A DNA stretch of 64,000 nt from FEN-1219 sp963810755 (GTDB lineage Bacteria; Pseudomonadota; Gammaproteobacteria; Steroidobacterales; Rariloculaceae): the NCBI GenBank assembly GCA_963810755.1, contig CAWEOP010000001.1, positions 1-64,000 on the forward strand. Direction: 5' to 3'. This document shows positions 15,054-22,141 of this stretch, one piece after another; position 1 is the first letter of the stretch; every line of letters begins with the position of its first letter. Under the pieces are notes generated by a model, which was given only the letters and a program-made list of their open reading frames with translations, had not been told where the DNA came from and searched no databases. The translations under genes were made by a program, and so were the position numbers.

Positions 15054-15402
15054 GTGTCGAAGCGACAGATCGAGAACACCATTCCGGTCCTGGCGGTTCG
15101 CGACCTCGATCGGAGCATCGCGTTCTTTAGGGATTGTTTTGGGCTTTGAAGTGGAGTGGAACGCCGGCGTCATTTGCTCCGTGGGGAGAGATGGCTGCAG
15201 CATCATGCTGCAGGTACAAGACGAGCCCCATCCCGCGACGGTTTGGATTGGCTTGGACGACGACTCCATGTTTTCACGGGTTCAGCAAGCTGGTGCCAAG
15301 ATCTTGCAGCCGCCCTCGAGCAAGCCGTGGGCATACGAAATGAAGATCGCCGACGCAGATGGAAACGTAATTTGGCTCGGGGCTGAGCCAAGAAAGCCAT
15401 GA
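15054..15402 (+). pseudogene. VOC-family gene with a one-base insertion
   Basis: The first frame (NTIPVLAVRDLDRSIAFFRD at about residues 8-27) is a typical VOC N-terminus but stops at 15147. The next frame continues GFEVEWNAGVICSVGRDG and ends MKIADADGNVIWLGAEPRKP, a typical VOC C-terminus. Removing one T from the TTTT run at 15137-15140 joins them in frame as DCLGFEVEW. GTG 15054 follows AGGAGAG. A homopolymer indel is a common read error, so the gene could be intact in the cell. The stop overlaps the next gene's ATG (ATGA). Confidence 0.7.
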
Positions 15403-16207
15403 CCGCGGACACCTTGGCGCAAGACCGGTTCCCGCGCGCCTCGCGTTACCACCCCGAGTGGGTGCTCGCCGGCGTTAGCGGCGCGGCTAACCCGCTGTGG
15501 ATGACCGAGTGGCTTTGCGAGTCCCTTCGACCTCCAGCCCGGCATGCGAGTGCTGGACCTCGGCTGCGGGCGAGCGATGTCATCGGTGTTTCTGCACCGC
15601 GAGTTCGGCGTGCAGGTCTGGGCCACGGACCTGTGGTTCAGCGCCTCTGAAAACCTCCAGCGCATTCGTGATGCCGGGGTCGAGGACGGTGTCTTCCCGA
15701 TCCATGCCGACGCGCGATCGCTGCCGTTTGCCGCCGGTTTCTTCGATGCCATCGTTTCGATCGACTCTTTCTTCTATTACGGCACCGACGAGCTGTATCT
15801 CAACTACCTCGCCCGGTTCGTCAAGCCGGGAGGTCGGATCGGGATCGCCGGGGCCGGACTGATGCGCGAGATGGACGTCATTCCCGTACACCTCCTCCGG
15901 GAGTGGTGGACCGCGGACATGGCGTGCCTGCACTCGGCGGCTTGGTGGGCGCGGCACTGGGGACGGACCGGCATCCTGGACATCGAAGTAACCGACACGC
16001 TGCCCGATGGCTGGCGGCTGTGGCGTGGACTGGCTGCGACTGGTGGCCCCCGACAACGCTACGGAGATCCGGGCACTGGAATCCGACGCCGGCAGCCACC
16101 TCGGTTACGTTCGAGCGGTGGGCCGTCGCAGAGCCGAAGCTCAACTGTTGGAGCTGCCCGTGTCGGTGCCTACGCACTACGAAACAAAACCTCTGCTCCG
16201 CGGCTAG
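15399..16207 (+). pseudogene. SAM-dependent methyltransferase gene with two frame shifts
   Basis: Three adjoining frames together encode a class I methyltransferase of about 268 aa: residues 1-42 (HPEWVLAGVSGAANPLWMTE), then from 15526 the AdoMet motif GMRVLDLGCGRAMSSVFLHR with DARSLPFAAGFFDAIVSIDS, and from about 16025 DWLRLVAPDNATEIRALESD to a TAG at 16207. The shifts lie at about 15521-15526 (a CCC run) and 16019-16026. Acceptor unknown. Start ATG 15399 overlaps the preceding stop. The TAG falls in a decayed attC core (GGCTAGT). Confidence 0.7.
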
Positions 16208-16260
16208 TGTTGTGGCCCGGGCGACCAGCAGTGCGCGGCCGCTGAGCTGCGGCGTTATGC
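16202..16260 (+). repeat. Short degenerate attC (59 bp)
   Basis: The right half is clear (GCGCGGCCGCTGAGCTGCGG and R' GTTATGC 16254-16260). The left core is GGCTAGT (16202-16208) and the usual GTTGCAGCGG box is lost, about 28 bp being missing. Confidence 0.65.
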
Positions 16261-16336
16261 GCAACAGCTGTCGCTCGAGCAGTATCGTCGGGTTTTGGGC
16301 CGGGCGGGGCAAGTTCTTCTTCGCCTGGGAGGCAAC

Positions 16337-17341
16337 GTGAATAGAACAAGATACTTCGCATTTCTGGTTCTATTTCCGCTCATCGCAGCGGGTCACCACT
16401 CCTTCGCTGAATTCGACATGGGCGCCACTGAAGAGCTCGAAGGACAAATCAGCTACATCAGATGGACAAACCCCCATGTTCGGCTGACGCTGCGCACGTC
16501 GGCCATTGGCGCGGAAAGCACGTGGGAGCTAGAAGCACAAGACGTGAACTCCTTAGGGAGACGCGGCTTGGGCGCAGACACCATCAAAGTTGGCGACAAG
16601 GTCACCGTGGCTGGTTATCCATCGAGACGCCGCGAACAGACTTTGTTTGTCACGAACGTGCTGCTGCCGAGTGGTACGGAGATTCGGACTCGAGGGGAAA
16701 CGAAGCCGAGGTGGTCGAATAAGCTTGTCGGCTTTGATGAGCCGAATGTCGCGGAGCTCCAGGCGCTCGCGCCTAAGATGCAAGGCATTTTTCGCGTCTG
16801 GATGCCAGTTGAAGACGCAGTAACACCTGCCGACCTCCCGTTGACATCCGCCGCTCGCGCCAAGCGGTCAAGTTGGAATCCTGCCGACAACCTCGCCCTA
16901 AAATGCATCGGCAGCGGAATGCCGGCGGCGATGGTCATGTCGAGATACCACCCGATCAGCTTCAGCGAACGGGATGGGACGATCGTCCTGAGCGTCGAGG
17001 TATTCGATGCCGTAAGAACGATCGATATGCGACCTCAGGCCGTTTCGACGCAGACACCCACACCGTTAGGCTATTCCGCGGGTCACTGGGAGGATGGCAC
17101 GTTGGTTGTCTACACGACGAGAGTGAATTGGCCGTACTTCGACTCGAGCGGTAGCATTCCGCAAAGTGAAGCCGTCGAGATTACCGAACGCTTCACCGTG
17201 CGCGAGGCTGAACATCGGCTCGTATACCAGCGCACAGTGAGCGATCCGGCGACTTTCACGGAGCCTGTCTCGCAGACGGTGGTGTTGGAGTGGCGACCCG
17301 ATCTGCTCGTAGAACCCTGGAGATGCACACAAGAACAGTGA
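16337..17341 (+). CDS. Exported DUF6152-like protein
   Basis: A 334 aa protein starting at GTG 16337 after a strong GGGAGG site. Residues 1-19 are a signal peptide ending before HHSFAEFD; HHSFAEFD plus EGQISYIRWTNPHVRLTLRT is the N-terminal pattern of the DUF6152 family. The C-terminal half has LGYSAGHWEDGTLVVYTT and ERFTVREAEHRLVYQRTV, which recur in similar form in the proteins at 38948 and 44720. Periplasmic; function unknown. It is the longest intact cassette-zone gene and the only one with obvious relatives in the core part of the same window. Confidence 0.8.
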   Translation: MNRTRYFAFLVLFPLIAAGHHSFAEFDMGATEELEGQISYIRWTNPHVRLTLRTSAIGAESTWELEAQDVNSLGRRGLGADTIKVGDKVTVAGYPSRRREQTLFVTNVLLPSGTEIRTRGETKPRWSNKLVGFDEPNVAELQALAPKMQGIFRVWMPVEDAVTPADLPLTSAARAKRSSWNPADNLALKCIGSGMPAAMVMSRYHPISFSERDGTIVLSVEVFDAVRTIDMRPQAVSTQTPTPLGYSAGHWEDGTLVVYTTRVNWPYFDSSGSIPQSEAVEITERFTVREAEHRLVYQRTVSDPATFTEPVSQTVVLEWRPDLLVEPWRCTQEQ

Positions 17342-17437
17342 GGCCGTATCCCGACAGGTTGGAAGGTGCCGCCAGCGAAGGTCGAGCACCGGCGGAAACG
17401 ATGTGGAATAACCAGGACGAACGGCGTTGGAGGTGTA

Positions 17438-18145
17438 ATGACCGATCTTCGACATGGCCTATCCTCTGACGCACAGAGCGCACCGTCACGCAGCGGCAAG
17501 GGGCATGTGCCCAAGTACGTCATGTTTGCTTCTTTCGGATTGATGGCGTTGTTCGTGCTGTGGAACAACGAACGGTTCCTGCTCGATCCGCAAGCCGAGG
17601 AATGGATTCGCTATCTCCCGATTCAGTGGCATTTGATTCCCCACGGCCTGGGGGGAACCGTTGCTCTGGCGCTTGGCGCGTTGCAGTTCTCGACGCGCGT
17701 GCGGCGTCGACATCCGCGCGTCCACCGCCTGAGCGGAAAGCTCTACATCGCAGGCACTTTCGTAGCCGCGCCGGTTGCTATCTGGATGGCCTTCATAACG
17801 AGCCCGTGGTTTCTGATTCCGTTTACCATTATCCAAGCGGGGACGTGGGTGCTCTTTACGTTCGCGGCGTACGCGTGCATTCGTCGTGGTGAAGCCACTG
17901 CTCATCGGCGATGGATGATGCGCAGTTACGCGATAGCACTGATTTTTCTTGAAGGACGTGTACTAATGGCGATACCGGCACTTGCACGAGAGGGAATGGA
18001 CGCAGTCGTGCTCGTAAATTGGGGGTGCTTGGCGGTCACTCTCGTGGTGACGGAGTGCATTCTGCACTGGCGGGAAATGTTTCCTACGTCGCAACCGACT
18101 TCGTTAGTCGCACCTGCGCCCGTCGCCACGTCCGACCCGCATTGA
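17438..18145 (+). CDS. DUF2306-like membrane protein
   Basis: A 235 aa protein with about six membrane segments. Conserved-looking histidines lie in loop or helix ends: WHLIPHGLGG (about 58-67), HPRVHRLSGKLYIAG (about 88-102) and TAHRRWMMRSYAIALIF (about 150-166). This HRxxG / HRRWM pattern is characteristic of DUF2306 predicted membrane proteins, possibly haem-binding. TTGGAGGT precedes ATG 17438. It resembles the cassette product at 5995 in general design. No attC separates it from its neighbours. Confidence 0.8.
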   Translation: MTDLRHGLSSDAQSAPSRSGKGHVPKYVMFASFGLMALFVLWNNERFLLDPQAEEWIRYLPIQWHLIPHGLGGTVALALGALQFSTRVRRRHPRVHRLSGKLYIAGTFVAAPVAIWMAFITSPWFLIPFTIIQAGTWVLFTFAAYACIRRGEATAHRRWMMRSYAIALIFLEGRVLMAIPALAREGMDAVVLVNWGCLAVTLVVTECILHWREMFPTSQPTSLVAPAPVATSDPH

Positions 18146-18167
18146 TACACGTGTAGCCTAGCAACCG

Positions 18168-18695
18168 ATGCTCACCAGAATCGGACTCCGGCTCGCGCTT
18201 CTTCTCGTGATCGTCGCGACGATCGGTTGCGACCGCGTGACCAAGCACGTGGCAACGGAGACGCTCTCCGGCAGACCGACTCAATCGTACTTGTCAGATA
18301 CAGTGCGGGTCGGATACACGGAGAACACAGGGGGATTTCTGAGCATCGGGGCCAATCTGCCGTCGGGCGCTCGCACCGCGGTTTTCACAATCGGCACTGG
18401 CCTCATTTTGGTCGCGTTACTGGTTCTGACTCTCCGCGCTCGGCTGTCTCCTTGGCGCAGTGTCGGCCTGGCGCTGTTTGTAGCCGGGGGTACTTCGAAC
18501 TGGATCGATCGCGCGATGCAGGGAAGCGTTGTGGACTTCTTGAATGTCGGCGTGGGCTGGCTTCGCACCGGCGTGTTCAATGTGGCAGACGTCGCGATCA
18601 TGCTCGGTGCGGGCATCTTCGTGCTTGCCGAGTTGCGCAGAAATCGACGCGGGTCGACAGTGAGCGAAGCCGCCGCTGACCGTGACGTTAGGTGA
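18168..18695 (+). CDS. lspA: Signal peptidase II-like protein
   Basis: A 175 aa, four-helix membrane protein of the LspA family, which cleaves prolipoproteins. Family motifs are present in order: CDRVTKHVA (about 20-28), YTENTGGFLSIG (about 49-60), GGTSNWIDRAMQGSVVDFL (about 107-125) and GVFNVADVAIMLG (about 135-147). The two aspartates expected for catalysis (VVDF and VADV) are retained. A copy within an integron-like array, next to a half attC, is unusual for an essential housekeeping enzyme; it is likely a second, perhaps antibiotic-insensitive, version, which is inference. The stop lies in the remains of an attC core. Confidence 0.85.
   Translation: MLTRIGLRLALLLVIVATIGCDRVTKHVATETLSGRPTQSYLSDTVRVGYTENTGGFLSIGANLPSGARTAVFTIGTGLILVALLVLTLRARLSPWRSVGLALFVAGGTSNWIDRAMQGSVVDFLNVGVGWLRTGVFNVADVAIMLGAGIFVLAELRRNRRGSTVSEAAADRDVR
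18668..18693 (+). repeat. Half attC (L'-R' only)
   Basis: AGCCGCCGCTGACCGTGACGTTAGGT matches the right half of the attC consensus with R' GTTAGGT (18687-18693). The left half has been replaced by the end of the lspA-like gene. Confidence 0.65.
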
Positions 18696-18701
18696 CAACC
18701 G

Positions 18702-18989
18702 ATGGTGACGCATATGCTGACGTTCGAGATGTCTCTAGCTCTTTCGGAAATCACCGTTCACGGGGATGTCGCGTCGATCCGCGGTCTCGCCAAGCGCCTC
18801 GAACGGGCCGCTGCCGAAGCCGAGTCGCAGACGGAAGCGCATGTCCACCTCTTCTCCGACTCGTGGGAGGCTAGTGGGGAATTGACGAAGAGTCGCGTCG
18901 GGCCGAAGACTCTGCACGCCAAGGCGGCTGACCACGTAAAAATCTACTGCTGGGATACGTCCAAAGTCGATGTCGTGGCGGGCACCTAG
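18702..18989 (+). CDS. Small protein, possible immunity-type
   Basis: A 95 aa cytoplasmic protein starting 9 nt after the half-attC core. It has MLTFEMSLALSEITVHGDV, a helix VASIRGLAKRLERAAAEAES, then HVHLFSDSWEASGELTKSR. The alternation of strand, helix and an aromatic HLFSDSW segment faintly recalls Imm32-type immunity proteins, but the match is from memory and weak. Several ATGs (18702, 18714, 18729) are possible. No toxin gene is adjacent. Confidence 0.5.
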   Translation: MVTHMLTFEMSLALSEITVHGDVASIRGLAKRLERAAAEAESQTEAHVHLFSDSWEASGELTKSRVGPKTLHAKAADHVKIYCWDTSKVDVVAGT

Positions 18990-19008
18990 CTAGTTTAGGC
19001 CCGGACCC

Positions 19009-19554
19009 ATGGTTGAACCTCCGGCGAACTGGGAGACCGAACGCCTCTACTTGCGACCCGCTACGGTCGCCGAAGCGGCGTCTGCGTTCGAGAGTTACAC
19101 ATCGAACCCGGATGTGTCGCGCTACATGACGTGGCGCCCGCACCGCAGCGTCGCAGAGACCGAGCAGTTTTTTCGCCATTGCGAGGATGTCTGGACAAAG
19201 CGTCTCGCTTTTCCGTGGAGTCTTTGGCTCAAGAGTGATGATTCGTTCGCGGGCATGCTCGAGGCGCGCGTGAAGCAGCACGCTGTCGATATCGGTTATG
19301 TTCTGGCGCCGCGTCTTTGGCGTCGTGGTCTCATGGGCGAAGCGGTCCGTGGCCTGGTGCAGTGGGCGATGAGTCATCCCGAGATCTATCGTATCTGGGC
19401 GGTCTGTGACGTGGACAACATCGCATCCGCACGCCTACTGGAGAGCGTGGGAATGCAGTTGGAGGGCAGGCTCCGACGGTGGTTGATCCATCCCAACATG
19501 AGTGAGTTACCGCGTGATTGTTTTTGCTACGCAGCCGTCAAGGCGGCCAGCTAA
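19009..19554 (+). CDS. RimJ/RimL-type GNAT acetyltransferase
   Basis: A 181 aa GNAT protein: TERLYLRPATVAEAASAFES (residues 10-29), a TWRPHRSVAETEQFF segment, acetyl-CoA motif YVLAPRLWRRGLMGEAVRGL (about 85-104), and NIASARLLESVGMQLEGRLR near the end. The set matches ribosomal-protein N-acetyltransferase-like enzymes. It follows the previous gene by 19 bp without an attC and is followed after 3 bp by the AlkD-like gene, so the three may be co-transcribed. Confidence 0.88.
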   Translation: MVEPPANWETERLYLRPATVAEAASAFESYTSNPDVSRYMTWRPHRSVAETEQFFRHCEDVWTKRLAFPWSLWLKSDDSFAGMLEARVKQHAVDIGYVLAPRLWRRGLMGEAVRGLVQWAMSHPEIYRIWAVCDVDNIASARLLESVGMQLEGRLRRWLIHPNMSELPRDCFCYAAVKAAS

Positions 19555-19557
19555 CAA

Positions 19558-20109
19558 ATGACTACGACCCTCAAAAAAGCCCTGAAGCAGCTCGAAGCGC
19601 TCGGCAACGAGAAGGTGCGTGCGCAAAACAAGAAGCACGGTAGCGGCGACAATCAATTCGGTGTTCGGCACGGCGATATCCGGAAGTTGGCTACGGAGCT
19701 GAAGACCGATCACGAGTTGGCAATCGCTCTCTGGGAGACCGGGAATGTCGACGCCCAACTCCTGGCAGCCCTGCTGATCAAGCCAAAGGACCTCTCGAGC
19801 GCGGAGATGGATCGGATGGTTCGGTCCGTCACCTTTGCGCAAGTGGCGGACTGGCTCAACTCGAATGTCGTCAAGAAGCATCCCGACAAAGAGGCTCTTC
19901 GCGAGGTGTGGATGGCGGCTGATGATCCCTGGGCGGCCCGCGCCGGGTGGAGCCTGACCTCCGAGCGAATCGCCAAGAGCCCGGCAGGGCTCGACCTGCC
20001 GGCGCTTCTAGAACGCATCGAATCCGAGATGGGGCGCGCTGCCCCGGAAGTGCAGTGGACGCTTTTCGCGCCGATCTGGATCAACGAGATGGTGAGTCGG
20101 AGAGGTTGA
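19558..20109 (+). CDS. AlkD-like DNA alkylation repair protein, internally shortened
   Basis: A 183 aa HEAT-repeat protein of the AlkD-like glycosylase family (COG4912). KALKQLEALGNEKVRAQNKK and HGSGDNQFGVRHGDIRKLAT open it; SAEMDRMVRSVTFAQVADWL and WAARAGWSLTSERIAKSP follow. In the full-length family, as I recall it, a segment of about 40 residues including IGIHHP-like sequence separates EVQWT from FAPIWINEMV; here the two abut (EVQWTLFAPIWINEMVSRRG), pointing to an in-frame internal deletion. The missing part belongs to the C-terminal repeats, so activity may be lost. Family assignment is firm; the deletion rests on memory of homologues. Confidence 0.8.
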   Translation: MTTTLKKALKQLEALGNEKVRAQNKKHGSGDNQFGVRHGDIRKLATELKTDHELAIALWETGNVDAQLLAALLIKPKDLSSAEMDRMVRSVTFAQVADWLNSNVVKKHPDKEALREVWMAADDPWAARAGWSLTSERIAKSPAGLDLPALLERIESEMGRAAPEVQWTLFAPIWINEMVSRRG

Positions 20110-20129
20110 CGTCTTGCTGTCGGTTCGCC

Positions 20130-20158
20130 GGATAACAACGAATTTGCGGCGGACGGTC
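20130..20158 (+). repeat. Half attC (R''-L'' only)
   Basis: GGATAAC (20130-20136) followed by AACGAATTTGCGGCGGACGG resembles the left attC half with several changes. No R' core follows. Confidence 0.6.
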
Positions 20159-20237
20159 CGCGGCGCGCCGGCGCGGGCGCGCTCGGCTACCTTCAGCTGC
20201 GCTACCAGTACTTGGCTCGAGCGTGAATTGACGAGAG

Positions 20238-20570
20238 ATGACTGATCCACCGCCACCCGTTTTGAGATGGCTGCAGTTCGCGCTTGCAACGCTCATTACG
20301 ATCGGTTTCGCCGTCATAGTCGTTTGGATCGCGCAGTCCTACGGCCGGACGGTGGGATTCGCTTTCGGCGTCAACTGGATCCTGATGGCATGGGCGCTCT
20401 TGTTGGGACGCGTACTCGAGTCCCCAAGCGGCGCCTGGAACTATCCGGTGCTTTCGATGAGGCAGATTCGCGCGCGACTCGACCGGCCCAGCAATCGGTT
20501 GCAGCCGACGGTGATGGATGAGGTGCCAAGGCGCGAAGGTCAGGGCGGCGCCGCTGAAACGGGACGTTAG
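20238..20570 (+). CDS. Small membrane protein with attC-encoded tail
   Basis: A 110 aa protein with two membrane segments (about residues 12-33 and 39-59), family not recognised. Residues from about 84 on (NRLQPTVMDEVPRREGQ) are read from the following attC, and the TAG stop lies in its R' core, so the tail resembles that of the cassette protein at 4560. ACGAGAG lies upstream of ATG 20238. The attC here has a mutated R'' so the cassette is probably no longer mobile. Confidence 0.6.
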   Translation: MTDPPPPVLRWLQFALATLITIGFAVIVVWIAQSYGRTVGFAFGVNWILMAWALLLGRVLESPSGAWNYPVLSMRQIRARLDRPSNRLQPTVMDEVPRREGQGGAAETGR

Positions 20571-20572
20571 GC
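20486..20572 (+). repeat. attC site (87 bp), R'' mutated
   Basis: R'' has become GCCCAGC (20486-20492); L'' TCGGTTGCAGCCG, L' CCGCTGAAACGGG and R' GTTAGGC (20566-20572) remain. Central GGTGATGGATGAGGTGCC. Confidence 0.82.
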
Positions 20573-20588
20573 AATCGAGGGGGTACCC

Positions 20589-21020
20589 GTGCTTTCGTCG
20601 GACTACGAGATCTCCAACGATCCGGATCGCATCGACATATCGCTGGTGCACGATTTCCTTCGCCGCTCTTACTGGGCTGAGGGGCGCAGTCGCGAAACCG
20701 TCGAGCGCTCGATCAAGAACTCGCTATGTTTCGCCGTCTATGCGGGCGAGCAGCAGGTCGCGTTTGCTCGCGTCGTCACGGATCGCGCGGTCTTCGCATA
20801 CCTTGCAGACGTTTTCGTAGTCCCCGAATTTCGTGCACGTGGAGTGTCGAAAATGCTGATGCGTGCGATCCTCGCTCATCCAGACTTGCAGGGTTTGCGC
20901 ACGTTCATGCTCGGAACGCGGGACGCTCACGGGCTATACGCGCAATTTGGATTTGGTCCCATTTCGGAGCCTCAGCGCCTAATGGCGAGGTACCGTCCCA
21001 ACGTCAGCGCCGGTGCCTGA
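20589..21020 (+). CDS. GNAT N-acetyltransferase
   Basis: A 143 aa GNAT protein starting at GTG 20589. SDYEISNDPDRIDISLVHDF, then a RRSYWAEGRS segment, match the group of small GNATs whose N-terminus carries YW; the acetyl-CoA motif is DVFVVPEFRARGVSKMLMRA (about 77-96), and MLGTRDAHGLYAQFGFGPIS closes the fold. The TGA stop lies in the R'' core GCCTGAC of the last recognisable attC. Acceptor unknown. Confidence 0.87.
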   Translation: MLSSDYEISNDPDRIDISLVHDFLRRSYWAEGRSRETVERSIKNSLCFAVYAGEQQVAFARVVTDRAVFAYLADVFVVPEFRARGVSKMLMRAILAHPDLQGLRTFMLGTRDAHGLYAQFGFGPISEPQRLMARYRPNVSAGA

Positions 21021-21048
21021 CAACCAGTGCGCAACGGGGACGTTAGGC
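21015..21048 (+). repeat. Remnant attC (34 bp)
   Basis: R'' GCCTGAC (21015-21021) and R' GTTAGGC (21042-21048) are both kept, but only 20 bp lie between them; the L''/L' stem is deleted. It is the last attC-like site in the window. Confidence 0.7.
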
Positions 21049-21066
21049 GCACACGAGGGCTTTCGC

Positions 21067-21624
21067 ATGTCGATCGGTAACGGCCAACCCAACACGTCCA
21101 AGGTTACGAGACGCATCGGCGCCTTTTGCCTTCTAGCACTCCTCCTGATCGCCGCTGTCGCGCCGCTAGCCACGGCTCAGAATCCAATCTCTCCGAGGGG
21201 TGCCGAGCGAAGTCCCGGTTGTTTGCCGAGCGCCTCCCGAGCGAAAGAAAGCTGTGACCCGAATCAGGTCGTCGTACGCAGCGAAAAGGAAGTCACATTT
21301 TCGGTTGAGCTTCCGCCGGTGAAGACTGCGCAATGCGCGACGACTATCGAGGTCGCGTATATACAACGAGGCACCACAGTGAGCATCGAGGGCACGATCG
21401 ATAATAAGGACTGCGGAACGTCCAGCGGCGACTACAACTTGGTGGTTAGCGTTAGAGACGAGAATCGCGAGCTGAAGACGATCGAATTCCTTGAATCATG
21501 GAAACGTCAGAACGACGAGCCGGTGACGTTCACAGGCACGTATCCAATCGGCGAGAATGTCGACCTCGTCCGTGTGAGGCCTGTTCAGTTGCACTGTACG
21601 TGCGCCGAGACGTCGGAAGAATGA
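21067..21624 (+). CDS. Exported protein of unknown family
   Basis: A 185 aa protein with an N-terminal signal peptide or anchor (LLALLLIAAVAPLATAQN, cleavage about residue 38). The mature part has six cysteines (GCLPS, SCDPN, QCATT, DCGTS, HCTCAET), and a beta-rich stretch (TIEVAYIQRGTTVSIEGTID, YNLVVSVRDENRELKTIEFL), suggesting a disulfide-stabilised periplasmic or surface domain. Not recognised. ATG 21067 lies 19 nt after the last attC remnant. Its TGA overlaps the next ATG. Confidence 0.65.
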   Translation: MSIGNGQPNTSKVTRRIGAFCLLALLLIAAVAPLATAQNPISPRGAERSPGCLPSASRAKESCDPNQVVVRSEKEVTFSVELPPVKTAQCATTIEVAYIQRGTTVSIEGTIDNKDCGTSSGDYNLVVSVRDENRELKTIEFLESWKRQNDEPVTFTGTYPIGENVDLVRVRPVQLHCTCAETSEE

Positions 21625-22028
21625 TGCAAAAGATGACGCCCGCCGCCAGCCCCGACGCATACGTTGAAGGGCTCGATGGCTGGCGTCGCGAGATCGTCGA
21701 GGCTCTGCGATCGACCGTCCGCGCCGCTTCGACCCTCGAAGAGGTCGTGAAATGGGGCCACCTCGTCTATCTGGCCAACGGCCCGGTGCTGCTCATTCGC
21801 GCGGAGGAAGACCGGGTCCTATTGGGCTTCTGGCGAGGGCAACGCCTCGCCGCCGTCGAGCCACGTCTCAAACCCGGTGGCAAGTACGAGATGGCTACGC
21901 TGGAATTGGGTGCCGGAGGCACCGTCAAACCCGCGACCGTCAGACGCCTGACGCGGGAGGCCGTCGCACTGAACAAAACGCTCGGTGATCCAACACACGC
22001 GGCAAAACCCAGGCGGAAGCGAGTGTAA
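21621..22028 (+). CDS. DUF1801-domain protein
   Basis: A 135 aa protein of the DUF1801 family (YdhG-like): WRREIVEALRSTVRAASTLE (about 21-40), EVVKWGHLVYLANGPVLLIR (about 41-60), and ADDxVLLGFWRGQRL-like sequence. The fold is small alpha/beta with unknown biochemical role. It starts at ATG 21621 overlapping the previous stop. A basic tail (KPRRKRV) ends it. Two further DUF1801 genes lie at 22818 and 26062. Confidence 0.8.
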   Translation: MMQKMTPAASPDAYVEGLDGWRREIVEALRSTVRAASTLEEVVKWGHLVYLANGPVLLIRAEEDRVLLGFWRGQRLAAVEPRLKPGGKYEMATLELGAGGTVKPATVRRLTREAVALNKTLGDPTHAAKPRRKRV

Positions 22029-22141
22029 TGGCTCGGCATAGTGAGCAAGCCAGAGATTCAGTAGAGTCGTCGTGCGGCAAGGCGGCGACACCGCCGTCTG
22101 CATTGCTATGGCGAGCGTATTCAAAACGGAGTGGTTTTCCA

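Larger units (their letters stand above)
1..21048 (+). mobile_element. Distal part of a chromosomal integron cassette array
   Basis: About 25 related attC sites separate small plus-strand genes. Every site reads gene, then RYYYAAC core, then GTTRRRY core, then next gene, so all cassettes have one orientation and the integrase side lies to the left, outside the window. The sites are very similar to each other, as in sedentary chromosomal integrons rather than mobile ones with mixed attCs. Intact sites dominate from 1 to 11.4 kb; from 12.8 kb half sites and mutated cores appear. No integrase gene was seen, so on this window alone it would be scored as a cluster of attC sites lacking integrase. 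Confidence 0.9.

Noticed and set aside
15137..15140. Programmed ribosomal frameshifting at the TTTT run in the VOC gene
   Set aside because: No slippery heptamer with downstream structure, and several other genes show similar one-base breaks, so a read error or mutation is simpler.
1..21048. The regularly recurring 87-bp repeats as a CRISPR array
   Set aside because: Repeats are 400-1100 bp apart, contain whole genes between them, and have attC core and stem structure; no cas genes were seen.
1..21048. The repeats as terminal inverted repeats of small transposons or MITEs
   Set aside because: Each gene is followed by one directly oriented site; no target duplications or transposase, and the unpaired-base hairpin is specific to attC.
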